From CADEED01 sp963842515 (GTDB lineage: Bacteria > Pseudomonadota > Gammaproteobacteria > Steroidobacterales > Steroidobacteraceae): 64,000 bases of DNA. Positions 25,401 to 33,873 of the stretch are shown piece after piece (the first letter of the stretch is position 1; each line of letters opens with the position of its first letter). The stretch covers positions 930,001 to 994,000 of the forward strand of contig CAWJGO010000002.1 of NCBI GenBank assembly GCA_963842515.1, in the 5' to 3' direction. The position numbers were made by a program, and so were the translations under genes. Under the pieces are notes generated by a model, which saw only the letters and a program-made list of their open reading frames with translations, did no database searches and was not told the DNA's origin.

Positions 25401-25401
25401 T

Positions 25402-25780
25402 TCAGGTAAAAGCAATGCGCAGGATCGCAAAGATGGCGGCGACGGCCGTGGCGACATGCGCGAACGTCGACAGCAGCAGCAGGGTTGTCTTGGCGCCCTT
25501 GCCGTGCACGTAGTCTTCGATGACCACTTGCACGCCGAGCTGCGAATGCCAGGCCAGCGTGACGACCAGCAGCAGCGCCATCAGCGCCGACCAGGGATGT
25601 GAGAGCCAGACCTGCATGTCTTCGAACTTCGAAGCATCCCGGCGCAGCAAGCCACCGACGAACCAGAGCGAGAGCGGCACGAGCGCGATGGCGGTCACAC
25701 GCTGCTGCCACCAATGACCGCACACCCTCGCCGGCGGCACCGCGGCCGAGTACTTTTCCCAATGGAGTACGCAGGCTCAT
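25402..25780 (-). pseudogene. sdhD: sdhD, membrane anchor, with an apparent one-base insertion
   Basis: Starting at ATG 25780, which overlaps the sdhC stop as ATGA, the first frame reads MSLRTPLGKVLGRGAAGEGV, the usual SdhD N-terminus, then goes wrong. The rest of SdhD (GHWWQQRVTAIALVPLSLWF, heme-ligand region WHSQLGVQVVIEDYVH, three membrane helices) continues in another frame to the stop at 25402. Deleting one base near 25720 joins them as EGVGHWWQQRV. Either the gene is frameshifted, the base is a sequencing error, or translation starts at GTG 25740 and yields a 112-residue protein lacking the conserved N-terminus. An essential complex makes an error or a working internal start more likely than true loss. 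Confidence 0.8.
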
Positions 25781-26169
25781 TCCGACACCGTGGGTGCGTA
25801 ATACACGGCCCACACGAACAGCGCGAACAGCACCAACGTCGCGGTGACGACCAAGGCACCGCTGCGGCGCGCCTGCTTTTTCTCGAGCCCGGCGCCGATA
25901 TCCCAGAAGAGGTGACGGATGCCGTTGCAGAAATGATAGATGAACGCCAGTGCCCAGCCGCCGAGCAGTAGTTTGAAAAGGCCCGTGCGCAGGACTTCCA
26001 CCGCGTTCGCATAGGCGTGCGGCCCTTGCGCCAGGGCCATGAGCCACCATGCAAACACCAGAAAACCGGCTGACAGCGCCAGACCCAGGAGGCGGTGCAG
26101 GATGGACAGCGCCATCGTGTACATGAACTTGTACACGCCGAGGTGGGGTGACAGCGGCCGCTGGTTCAT
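25777..26169 (-). CDS. sdhC: SdhC, succinate dehydrogenase cytochrome b556 subunit
   Basis: 130 residues. The N-terminal PLSPHLGVYKF, three membrane segments and the signature YHFCNGIRHLFWD, containing the heme-ligand His, identify SdhC. It forms the quinone site with SdhD. It lies nine bases downstream of the SDHAF4-type gene. Confidence 0.95.
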   Translation of the reverse strand: MNQRPLSPHLGVYKFMYTMALSILHRLLGLALSAGFLVFAWWLMALAQGPHAYANAVEVLRTGLFKLLLGGWALAFIYHFCNGIRHLFWDIGAGLEKKQARRSGALVVTATLVLFALFVWAVYYAPTVSE

Positions 26170-26178
26170 CGTGTGCCC

Positions 26179-26361
26179 TTAAAAATCGACGCAGCGGCCA
26201 TTCTTTTCCCAATCGCCGAAACGGGTCGGCTCGGGTCCCTGCGGACCGCCAATTTCGGCTTGCGGCAGGGCTACCGGTCGAGCGACCTCGATGGCAGGCA
26301 CCGCGGCCGGGATGTCGGCGGCAACGCTTACGGAATCTACGTCGGAAGGGGCATTCGGCAC
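26179..26361 (-). CDS. SDHAF4-type succinate dehydrogenase assembly factor (DUF1674)
   Basis: 60 residues from a GTG at 26361. The C-terminal block EIGGPQGPEPTRFGDWEKNGRCVDF is the hallmark of the DUF1674/SDHAF4 family, which in mitochondria binds flavinylated SDHA and protects it until complex II is assembled. The N-terminal half is low-complexity and variable. It is nine bases upstream of sdhC and thus at the head of the sdh operon, which supports the role. The exact start is uncertain. Confidence 0.85.
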   Translation of the reverse strand: MPNAPSDVDSVSVAADIPAAVPAIEVARPVALPQAEIGGPQGPEPTRFGDWEKNGRCVDF

Positions 26362-26422
26362 GGGCGCGAATTCTGCCAGAATCGGCCTCGTCCGACCACT
26401 TGAAACCCTTGCAAAAACAAAG

Positions 26423-27295
26423 ATGAGCGAACTCGCAACCAGTGATCTCTCCAGCCCATCGGACGGATTGGGCGTGCTCGCATTCAGGGGTGTCGAGGCT
26501 GCGCGCTTCCTGCAGGGGCAACTGTCAGCGGACGTGGAGAAACTTGCGATCGGCGCCTCATCGCTTGCCGGACTTCACAATCCGCAAGGGCGTGTGATAG
26601 CGATACTCGCATTGCTGCGCACCGCGCCCGATGAGGTGCTCGCCGTGTTGCCACGGCAGCTTTGCGGCACGGTCGAACAACGACTGCGCAAGTACATCCT
26701 GCGCGCGAAAGTGAAAATCGAGGACCTCACGAGATCGTTCACTGTTCTGGGATCGCAATCCGGCGCTGCGGCCGCGGACATTCCCAGGCTTCCCTGGGGT
26801 GATCGATGGTTGCTGCTGGTTCCGGCCGACAAACTCAGTGAATTCGCCGGCGGGCTCAATTCGCCGGAAAACTGGAAACGCGCGGACATCGCCGCCGGCT
26901 TGCCCATGGTGTATCCCGCCACCAGCGAGACTTTCGTGGCGCAGATGCTCAATCTCGACTTGCTAGGCGGAATCGCTTTCGACAAGGGTTGCTACACCGG
27001 CCAGGAAGTGATCGCGCGTGCCCACTACCGTGGGCGTGTAAAACGCCGTCTGCAGCGCTGGCACGGCACGGGAAACTACGTGCCGCGCGCCGGCGACTCC
27101 GTGCGGAGCCGTGACGGGCGCGCACTTACCGTGGTGCGCGCCGTGGGCACGGGCGCGCATGATTGGGAAGTCCTCGCAGTGGGACCCTTCGCGCCAGCGG
27201 GTGGGGGAACGGCCGCGGCCACGGTGCCCGAGACCGACGAGACATTGATCCAGGTGGAAGGTCCGCTGCCCCTGCCTTACTCGCTTCCCGAGTAA
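26423..27295 (+). CDS. ygfZ: YgfZ/GcvT-like folate-binding protein
   Basis: 290 residues from ATG 26423, where the family N-terminus (GVLAFRGVEAARFLQGQLSADV) begins shortly after. The diagnostic KGCYTGQEVIARAHYRG motif contains the conserved Cys of YgfZ. The family uses tetrahydrofolate and helps maintain Fe-S enzymes and tRNA thiolation by MiaB. It is divergent from the sdh operon, whose SdhB is an Fe-S client type, and the 5' ends are 61 bases apart, so promoters probably overlap. Confidence 0.92.
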   Translation: MSELATSDLSSPSDGLGVLAFRGVEAARFLQGQLSADVEKLAIGASSLAGLHNPQGRVIAILALLRTAPDEVLAVLPRQLCGTVEQRLRKYILRAKVKIEDLTRSFTVLGSQSGAAAADIPRLPWGDRWLLLVPADKLSEFAGGLNSPENWKRADIAAGLPMVYPATSETFVAQMLNLDLLGGIAFDKGCYTGQEVIARAHYRGRVKRRLQRWHGTGNYVPRAGDSVRSRDGRALTVVRAVGTGAHDWEVLAVGPFAPAGGGTAAATVPETDETLIQVEGPLPLPYSLPE

Positions 27296-27310
27296 GCGGT
27301 TCGCCGCTAA

Positions 27311-28144
27311 CTAGCGCCGCGCGAACGACACCACGACCTGTGCGTATTCGGCGGCACGCGCCGGCGTGAGCACGGGATGGTTGCCTGCAAACTTGTGACC
27401 GCGCGAATTGCGGGCGCGTTCCAGCGCGCGGTTGTAGGCGGGCGCGAGGCTGTCGGCGTCCGAGGTCATCACCAGCACACGCTGCGACACTTCTCCGAGG
27501 CGGGCGAGCACGTCGTGAGTGCTCTTGGCGCCCTTCGCATCGGCGTCGGTCGCGGCCGCGATGGCTTCGTACCCGAGATCCAGGTAGTCGCGCATGAATT
27601 CATAGACGACCGGCAGCGTCTCCGTCGTCAGTTCGAATGACGGATCCCAGTCCTTGAGCGTGCGTACGCTGACATCGAATGCAAAGCTGCGGTGCGCACC
27701 GTCATCACTGAGCCTAGGCGCAAGGCCAGTCGTCGGCCCATTCATCTTGCGAAGCTCTTCGGGCGCCAGGCCCGGAACGCCGTCGAGTACCGCACCGGTG
27801 ACCTGCGCCGGGGAGGCTAACAACATTTCCACGGCCACCGACGCGGAAAAACGCCCACCTACCACGGTGTAAGGCACGGTGTGCAGTGAACCGCAGGCCT
27901 CGAGCACGTCGGCGGAGTACTGCTGCGGTGTCCAGTTGCGGCAGTTCTTGTGGGAACGGCCGGAGCCGGCGAGATCGAAGGCGATGGCGCGGAATCCGGC
28001 TCGCGCCAGGTGCGGCATGATGTGTTCGTACATGCGGCCGCTCACCGGCAGCCAGGGCAGCAACACGATGTCGGGTCCGGCGCCACAGGCGCGAAAGTGC
28101 AATTGACCCGAGAGCGTGTCGGCGAAACCGAATCGCATCGGCAT
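27311..28144 (-). CDS. Alpha/beta-hydrolase fold protein without a canonical nucleophile
   Basis: About 277 residues from ATG 28144; starts at 28183 and 28138 are also possible. The fold is clear: LHFRACGAGPDIVLLPWLP, the oxyanion region, AFDLAGSGRSHKN, a late Asp (MTSDADSLAP) and a C-terminal His (GNHPVLTPA). The nucleophile elbow, normally GxSxG, reads VGGRFSAS, so the Ser position is Arg. It may be a non-catalytic member or use a shifted Ser. It is convergent with ygfZ. No substrate can be assigned. Confidence 0.75.
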   Translation of the reverse strand: MPMRFGFADTLSGQLHFRACGAGPDIVLLPWLPVSGRMYEHIMPHLARAGFRAIAFDLAGSGRSHKNCRNWTPQQYSADVLEACGSLHTVPYTVVGGRFSASVAVEMLLASPAQVTGAVLDGVPGLAPEELRKMNGPTTGLAPRLSDDGAHRSFAFDVSVRTLKDWDPSFELTTETLPVVYEFMRDYLDLGYEAIAAATDADAKGAKSTHDVLARLGEVSQRVLVMTSDADSLAPAYNRALERARNSRGHKFAGNHPVLTPARAAEYAQVVVSFARR

Positions 28145-28225
28145 CACTGCACGGTCGTGTGCAACTCCTGATCTTTCTCTCATGGCGCCAAGTGTAACCG
28201 TGTTATGGAAAGTATCTAGCTGGAG

Positions 28226-29026
28226 CTACAGATCGATTGCCTCGACGCTCTTTTCGACGATCGAGGAACCCAGGAATCTCGCGCCGACGCGGGCGAAACG
28301 TTCGGGACTGTCGGTGGCCATCAAGCGCACCTTCCCGCTGCGTCCCGGGCGCATGGCTAGGCCTCGCGAGCCAAGCTCCGCCACGGTGGCGCGAGCGGTG
28401 GTAGCCGCGGAATCCACGACGCGGCGCGTCGGCCCCAACTGCCGGGCGATCGCGCCGGCGAGCAACGGAAAATGCGTGCAACCCAGCACCACGGTGTCGA
28501 CGCGCGCATCGAGATGCGCGAGGTAGCGCTCGGTCACCGCATCCACTGCCGCACCCTCGCTCCAACCCTCCTCCGCCAGCGCCACGAAAACCTGGGCCGC
28601 GACCTGGGTGACGTGGGCGCCGGGACGCAACGCAAGAATGGCTCGCTGATATGCGCCGCCTTTCACCGTGCCCTCGGTGGCGAGCACCGCGATGCGTCCG
28701 CTCGCGGATGCTTCACAGGCGGCCTGGGCGCCGGGCTCGATGACGCCGATTACCGGTAGTGCGGGAAAACTCGCACGCAGGCTGGGCAAAGCGGTTGCGG
28801 AGGCGGTGTTGCACGCGACCACGAGCGCCTTGACGCCGCGGTTCACCAGCGCGCCGGCCGCGCGGACCGAATACCGCGCCACGGTCTCCGGGCTCTTGGT
28901 GCCGTAAGGAAGGCGTGCGGTGTCGCCCAGGTAGAGAAAATCTTCCGCCGGCAACGAGCCGATCAATGCGCGAAGCACCGTGAGCCCACCGACACCCGAG
29001 TCGAAGACGCCGATCGGCGCATCCAT
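28226..29026 (-). CDS. murI: MurI, glutamate racemase
   Basis: 266 residues. It makes D-glutamate for peptidoglycan. Both catalytic cysteines are in their usual motifs: VACNTASA (near residue 73) and LGCTHFPLL (near residue 183). The N-terminal IGVFDSGVGGLTVL is standard. It lies seven bases downstream of lysS on the same strand. Confidence 0.96.
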   Translation of the reverse strand: MDAPIGVFDSGVGGLTVLRALIGSLPAEDFLYLGDTARLPYGTKSPETVARYSVRAAGALVNRGVKALVVACNTASATALPSLRASFPALPVIGVIEPGAQAACEASASGRIAVLATEGTVKGGAYQRAILALRPGAHVTQVAAQVFVALAEEGWSEGAAVDAVTERYLAHLDARVDTVVLGCTHFPLLAGAIARQLGPTRRVVDSAATTARATVAELGSRGLAMRPGRSGKVRLMATDSPERFARVGARFLGSSIVEKSVEAIDL

Positions 29027-29033
29027 TGTTTTG

Positions 29034-30575
29034 CTAATCCGATTCTGGACGCATGTGCGGAAACAGCAGCACGTCGCGGATCGACGGGGCGTCGGTGAAG
29101 AACATCACGAGCCGGTCGATGCCCACGCCGAGGCCCGCAGTCGGTGGCATGCCGTATTCGAGCGCCCGAACATAGTCGGCGTCGTAGTACATGGCTTCAT
29201 CGTCGCCCGCGTCCTTGCGGTCCACCTGCGCGCGAAACCGCGCCGCTTGATCTTCGGCGTCATTGAGCTCGGAAAAGCCATTGGCGATTTCGCGCCCGGC
29301 GACGAAGAATTCGAACCTGTCGGTGAGGAACGGATCCGCATCGTTGGCGCGCGACAGCGGACTGACCTCGGTCGGATAGGCGTACACGAAGGTCGGATCG
29401 AGGAACGAGTCCTCGGCGAACTTCTCGAACAACTCGATCTGCAGCTTGCCGGCACCGTCGTGCGGCTTGAACTTGATGCCGCTTTTTTCGCAGACACTGC
29501 GTAGATAGTCCACGTCGCGTGCGCGCGCCACGTCGAAATCCGGGGTCTTCGCGGCGACCGCTTCGAGGACGGTCAGGCGCGCGAAGGGCTTGTCGAGGTC
29601 GTACGCCCTGCCCTGGTAGTCGAACTGGCGCTTGCCGAATACCACGTCGGCAATGCCTTGCATGGCGCGCTCGACCATGACCATCAGGTCCTGGTAGTCG
29701 GCGTAGGCGACATACAGCTCGAGCATCGTGAACTCGGGGTTGTGCCGCGTGGACACTCCCTCGTTGCGGAAATTGCGGTTGATCTCGTACACACGCTCGA
29801 AGCCGCCAACGGTCAGGCGTTTCAGATACAGCTCCGGGGCGATGCGCAGGTACATATCCATGTCGAGCGCGTTGTGATGCGTCTTGAATGGCCGCGCCGC
29901 CGCGCCGCCTGGGATGGCCTGCAGCATCGGCGTCTCGACTTCGAGGAAATCCATCGAGTCGAGGAAGTCGCGCAGGTATCGCAGGATTCGATTGCGCGCC
30001 ACGAACACGCCGCGGCTCTGCTCGTTGACGATGAGATCGACGTAGCGCTGGCGGTAACGCGTATCGACGTCGGCCATGCCGTGCCACTTGTCGGGCAGGG
30101 GTCGCAGCGACTTGGTCAGCATACGCAGCTCTTCGACACGCACCGTGAGCTCACCGGTACGCGTCTTGAACAGAGTGCCGGTGGCCGCCAGGATGTCGCC
30201 CACGTCGTATTTCTTGAAAGCCTGGTAGGCCTCGCCGAGCGCATCGCGCTGCAGGAAAATCTGGATGCGGCCCGTGCGGTCCTGGAGCTTGGCGAAGCTC
30301 GACTTGCCCATATCCGAGCGCGACATCATGCGGCCGGCCACGTGCAGCCGCACCGGATTCGATTCGAACCACAAAGCCGGCTTGGCTGCGTATTCGGCCG
30401 TCAAAAGCGAGGCGAGCACATCGCGCCGGTAATCGTTCGGGAACGCGGGCACGCCCGCGGCCGCAGCCGCAACTCGCAGCTCGGCGAGTTTGGCGCGCCG
30501 TTCGGCGATCAGCTTGTTTTCCTCGGGCTTGCTTTCCCCGGGGTTGCTCTCGTCTATCTTCTGCTCGTCGCTCAC
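29034..30575 (-). CDS. lysS: LysS, class II lysyl-tRNA synthetase
   Basis: 513 residues. An N-terminal OB-fold anticodon-binding domain (VAGRMMSRSDMGKSSFAKLQD) precedes the class II core: motif 1 LEVETPMLQ, motif 2 RNFRNEGVSTRHNPEFTMLE, and motif 3 GLGVGIDRLVMFFT. It charges tRNA-Lys. The GTG start overlaps the prfB stop (GTGA), the conserved prfB-lysS coupling. Confidence 0.97.
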   Translation of the reverse strand: MSDEQKIDESNPGESKPEENKLIAERRAKLAELRVAAAAAGVPAFPNDYRRDVLASLLTAEYAAKPALWFESNPVRLHVAGRMMSRSDMGKSSFAKLQDRTGRIQIFLQRDALGEAYQAFKKYDVGDILAATGTLFKTRTGELTVRVEELRMLTKSLRPLPDKWHGMADVDTRYRQRYVDLIVNEQSRGVFVARNRILRYLRDFLDSMDFLEVETPMLQAIPGGAAARPFKTHHNALDMDMYLRIAPELYLKRLTVGGFERVYEINRNFRNEGVSTRHNPEFTMLELYVAYADYQDLMVMVERAMQGIADVVFGKRQFDYQGRAYDLDKPFARLTVLEAVAAKTPDFDVARARDVDYLRSVCEKSGIKFKPHDGAGKLQIELFEKFAEDSFLDPTFVYAYPTEVSPLSRANDADPFLTDRFEFFVAGREIANGFSELNDAEDQAARFRAQVDRKDAGDDEAMYYDADYVRALEYGMPPTAGLGVGIDRLVMFFTDAPSIRDVLLFPHMRPESD

Positions 30576-31667
30576 AGGCCCGCCTTCAGAGATGCTTCCA
30601 TGAATGGATCGAGGTTGCCGTCGAGCACCTTGTTGGTGTCGCCGATCTCGACGCCGGTGCGCAAATCCTTGATGCGCGACTGGTCCAGAACGTACGAGCG
30701 TATTTGATTACCCCAGCTCACGTCCGATTTCGAATCCTCGAGCACCTGGGCCGCTGCATTGCGCTTGTTGAATTCCAGCTCGTACATCTTGGCTTTCAGC
30801 ATTTTCATGGCCGTGGCGCGGTTCTTGTGCTGGCTGCGCTCGTTCTGGCAGGCCACGACGATGCCGGACGGGACGTGCGTGAGACGCACCGCCGATTCGG
30901 TCTTGTTCACGTGCTGGCCGCCGGCGCCGCTGGACCGATACACATCCATCTTGATGTCGGCCGGATTCAGGTCGACCTTGATGTCGTCATCCACTTCAGG
31001 GGAAATGAACACCGACGCGAATGAGGTGTGACGGCGGTTGCCCGAGTCGAACGGCGACTTGCGCACCAGCCGGTGCACGCCGGTTTCCGTGCGCAGCCAG
31101 CCATAGGCATATTCACCTTTGATTTCGATGGTGGCGCTCTTCATGCCGGCGACCTCGCCTGCCTGCGAATCGATCACCTCGGCGTCGAAGCCGCGCGCCG
31201 CCGCCCACTTGAGGTACATGCGCAGCAGCATCTGCGCCCAGTCCTGCGCTTCGGTGCCGCCGGCGCCCGCCTGGATGTCGAGGAACGCGTTGTGCGAATC
31301 CATCTCGCCGCGAAACATGCGCTTGAACTCGAGCTTGCGCACGTCCGATTCGAGTTTGCCGGCGTCGCGTTCGATCTCGCTCGCCATGGATTCGTCGTTT
31401 TCGCTTTCAGCGAGCTCGAGCAATTCGCTGGCGCTCGTGACCGCGCCCGTGGCCTTGTCCATGTCGGCCAGCTCGGTCGTGAGGCGCGCACGTTCCTTGC
31501 CCAGTTCCTGGGCACGTTCGGGTTTGTTCCAGATTGCGGGGTCTTCGAGCTCGCGGCTTACTTCTTCGAGCCGCTCTTTCTTTTCGTCGTATTCAAAGAA
31601 ACCCCCTCAAGGAAGACATACGTTCCTCGAGATCTTTGAGCTGACGTTTCAGCATGTTGATTTCCAT
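30572..31667 (-). CDS. prfB: Peptide chain release factor 2 (programmed +1 frameshift)
   Basis: The full protein is 364 residues. Codons 1-24 run from ATG 31667 to CTT at 31598-31596, followed by an in-frame TGA (31595-31593). After a +1 shift that skips 31595, translation continues from GAA at 31594 to the stop at 30572. RF2 motifs are SPF (VRKSPFDSG, stop-codon recognition) and GAGGQHVNK (peptidyl hydrolysis). It recognises UGA and UAA, and low RF2 favours the frameshift, giving autoregulation. A reading without the shift would begin falsely at 31462. It is coupled to lysS. Confidence 0.97.
31593..31607 (-). promoter_or_regulatory. prfB programmed +1 frameshift site
   Basis: On the minus strand AGGGGG (31607-31602), a three-base spacer and CTTTGA (31598-31593) form the classic stimulator: an internal Shine-Dalgarno-like stretch, slippery CTT and the TGA read by RF2 itself. 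The base after TGA is A, whereas most bacteria have CTTTGAC. Confidence 0.95.
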
Positions 31668-31679
31668 AGGGCGCGGAGT

Positions 31680-32144
31680 CTATCTGAGCGCGCGCTCCAT
31701 GAATATCGACAGAGGGTCCGGTTTATACGGTGGAAACGCGGGAATCTCCTTGAACCCCGCACGCCGGTAGAGCTTGAGCGCGCCGACGCTGACATTGCCA
31801 GTCTCGAGCCGCGCCAGTGGCAACTGTTCGGCGCGTGCCCAATCGAGCAGTTTCACCAGCATCGCGAGCGCCATGCCGCCGCCGCGCGCCTTCGGCTTGA
31901 GGTACATGCGCTTGAGCTCGGCCCAGCCACCGCAATTCTTCGCCGCTCCACAACCGACTAGCTCGCCGTCCTGCTCGACCACGAGGAAGATGCCGCGCGC
32001 TTCGGCGAGCGTCTCGGGCGCATCGAAATGATTGCTCTCCGCCGGATACAACGCGGAATTGAACGCGTCGAGCTCGGCGATGAGCGCGCGGACACGCGAG
32101 TCGAGCGGATCACCTTCATGAATCGAGTAGGTACCGGTGGTCAT
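31680..32144 (-). CDS. GNAT family N-acetyltransferase
   Basis: 154 residues. The GNAT core is visible: LVVEQDGELVGCGAAK, then LKRMYLKPKARGGGMALAMLVKLLDWAR carrying the acetyl-CoA pyrophosphate-binding RGGGMA loop, then LETGNVSVGALKLYRRAGFKEI. The substrate is unknown. It sits between prfB and recJ and overlaps the recJ stop by ATGA, an insertion relative to the recJ-prfB-lysS order in Xanthomonas. Confidence 0.9.
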   Translation of the reverse strand: MTTGTYSIHEGDPLDSRVRALIAELDAFNSALYPAESNHFDAPETLAEARGIFLVVEQDGELVGCGAAKNCGGWAELKRMYLKPKARGGGMALAMLVKLLDWARAEQLPLARLETGNVSVGALKLYRRAGFKEIPAFPPYKPDPLSIFMERALR

Positions 32145-33850
32145 GGCATCACGTGATCGACCAGCAGCTGCAAGCGTCGCTCACCCTGGTATTCGTTGAT
32201 GTCGAGACGGTAGACCAGGCACACCTCGCCGTCCGGCAGTGGTGGACTTTCCTCGCCGCCCTTGAAATTGAAAGCGATGGCATCGAAGGAGCGCAACTGG
32301 TCGGCGGTGGTCACCCACATCTTGAGGTGTTTTTCGCCCACCATGCGTGCGTTCTTGATCGCGAACACCCCGTCGAAGCAGGGCTCGGGAAAAGCCTGGC
32401 CCCAGGGGCCGCCGTCGCGCAGCGCCTGCGCGGTTTCCAGAGCGATCTCGTCGCTGGCCAGCTCGCCATCGGTCTGCACGCGGTTGCAAGGCACCGCCGG
32501 ATCGCGCCAGCGCGCCACTTCGGTGTCGAATGCGCGCGCGAAAGCGTCGAGATGCCGTTCCTCGATCGACAGCCCGGCGGCCATCGCATGCCCGCCGAAT
32601 CGGCTGATGAGCTCCGGGTGCCGGGTCGCAATGCCATCGAGGACATCGCGGATGTGCACGCCGGGCACCGAGCGTGCCGAACCGCGCAGAGTACCGTCGG
32701 CGTTGCGGGCAAACGCCACGACCGGGCGCCGGACGCGATCCTTGATGCGGCTCGCCACCAGGCCTACCACGCCCTGGTGCCAGTCAGGATCGAACAAACA
32801 CACGCCGTCGCGCGTCGGCCCTTGCGCCGGCTCGCGCAAACTACTGACCGCGGCCAGCGCGACGCTCTGCATGCGCGCCTCGATCTCGCGGCGCTCGACG
32901 TTGAGTTGATCCAGGCGGGTGGCGAGCGCCAGCGCTTCGGCGTCGGTGTCGGCCAGCAGGCAGCGGATGCCAATCGACATGTCGTCCAGCCGGCCGGCGG
33001 CGTTCAGGCGTGGGCCGATCGTGAAACCGAGATCGGCAGCGGTGAGCGTCGACAACGGGCGCTTGCCGAGCGCCAGCAGCGCGCGGATTCCCGGCACCGC
33101 ACGGCCGGCGCGAATGCGCCGGATTCCCTGCGACACCAGCACGCGATTGTTCATGTCGAGCGGCACGAGGTCGGCCACCGTGCCGAGCGCGACGAGGTCG
33201 AGGAAGTCCGTGACCGGCGGCATCACCACCGTGCCGCGCACGTCGATCTCGCGGCGCACGGCCGCCATCACGTAGAAAGCCACGCCGACGCCGGCGAGCG
33301 CGCGCGAACCAAAGCTGCTGCCTGGGACGTTGGGATTGACGATCACATCCGCGGCCGGGAGCACCGCGCCCGGCAGGTGATGATCGGTGACCAGCACCTG
33401 GATGCCGCGCGCGCGCGCCGCGTCGACCCCGGCATGGCTCGAAATGCCGTTGTCGACCGTGATGATCAGCGACGGATTGCGTTCCGCGGCAAGGCCGACA
33501 ATTTCGGGAGTGAGCCCATAGCCGAACTCGAAGCGATTCGGTACGAGGAAATCCACCGAGGCAAATCCCCAGGCGCGCAAGGCTCGCACGATCAGGGCGG
33601 TGCTGGTGGCGCCATCGGCGTCGAAATCGCCCACGACCAGGATGCGTCGCCCGCGGTGCTGGAGAATGAGCGTCACCGCGGCTTCGATGCTGTCGAGCGT
33701 GCCCACGGGCATGAGTTGATCGAGAGTCAGCGCGAGCTCGGCGCTGCCGCGGATGCCGCGCGCGGCATAGGCGCGACGCAGAACCGGATGAAGGGCGAGG
33801 TCGGTGATTTCGCCACCGCGTGCCGCGCGCCGTTCGATGATCAGTTCCAT
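32141..33850 (-). CDS. recJ: RecJ, single-strand 5'-3' exonuclease
   Basis: 569 residues from ATG 33850 (AAGGG upstream); an in-frame ATG at 33865 is an alternative. The longer open frame upstream overlaps the next gene and is not coding. DHH-family motifs are DFDADGATST, DNGISSHAG, DHHLPG and GFTIGPRLNAAGR; the DHHA1 region has GSARSVPGVHIRDVLD and FGGHAMAAGL. RecJ degrades single-stranded DNA with 5' ends in RecF-pathway recombination and mismatch repair. Confidence 0.96.
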   Translation of the reverse strand: MELIIERRAARGGEITDLALHPVLRRAYAARGIRGSAELALTLDQLMPVGTLDSIEAAVTLILQHRGRRILVVGDFDADGATSTALIVRALRAWGFASVDFLVPNRFEFGYGLTPEIVGLAAERNPSLIITVDNGISSHAGVDAARARGIQVLVTDHHLPGAVLPAADVIVNPNVPGSSFGSRALAGVGVAFYVMAAVRREIDVRGTVVMPPVTDFLDLVALGTVADLVPLDMNNRVLVSQGIRRIRAGRAVPGIRALLALGKRPLSTLTAADLGFTIGPRLNAAGRLDDMSIGIRCLLADTDAEALALATRLDQLNVERREIEARMQSVALAAVSSLREPAQGPTRDGVCLFDPDWHQGVVGLVASRIKDRVRRPVVAFARNADGTLRGSARSVPGVHIRDVLDGIATRHPELISRFGGHAMAAGLSIEERHLDAFARAFDTEVARWRDPAVPCNRVQTDGELASDEIALETAQALRDGGPWGQAFPEPCFDGVFAIKNARMVGEKHLKMWVTTADQLRSFDAIAFNFKGGEESPPLPDGEVCLVYRLDINEYQGERRLQLLVDHVMP

Positions 33851-33873
33851 TGGCGCCCTTTCCATGTCGGCAA

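Noticed and set aside
30572..31462. RF2 beginning at the internal ATG 31462
   Set aside because: The N-terminal 68 residues and the programmed frameshift site upstream are intact, so the true start is 31667.
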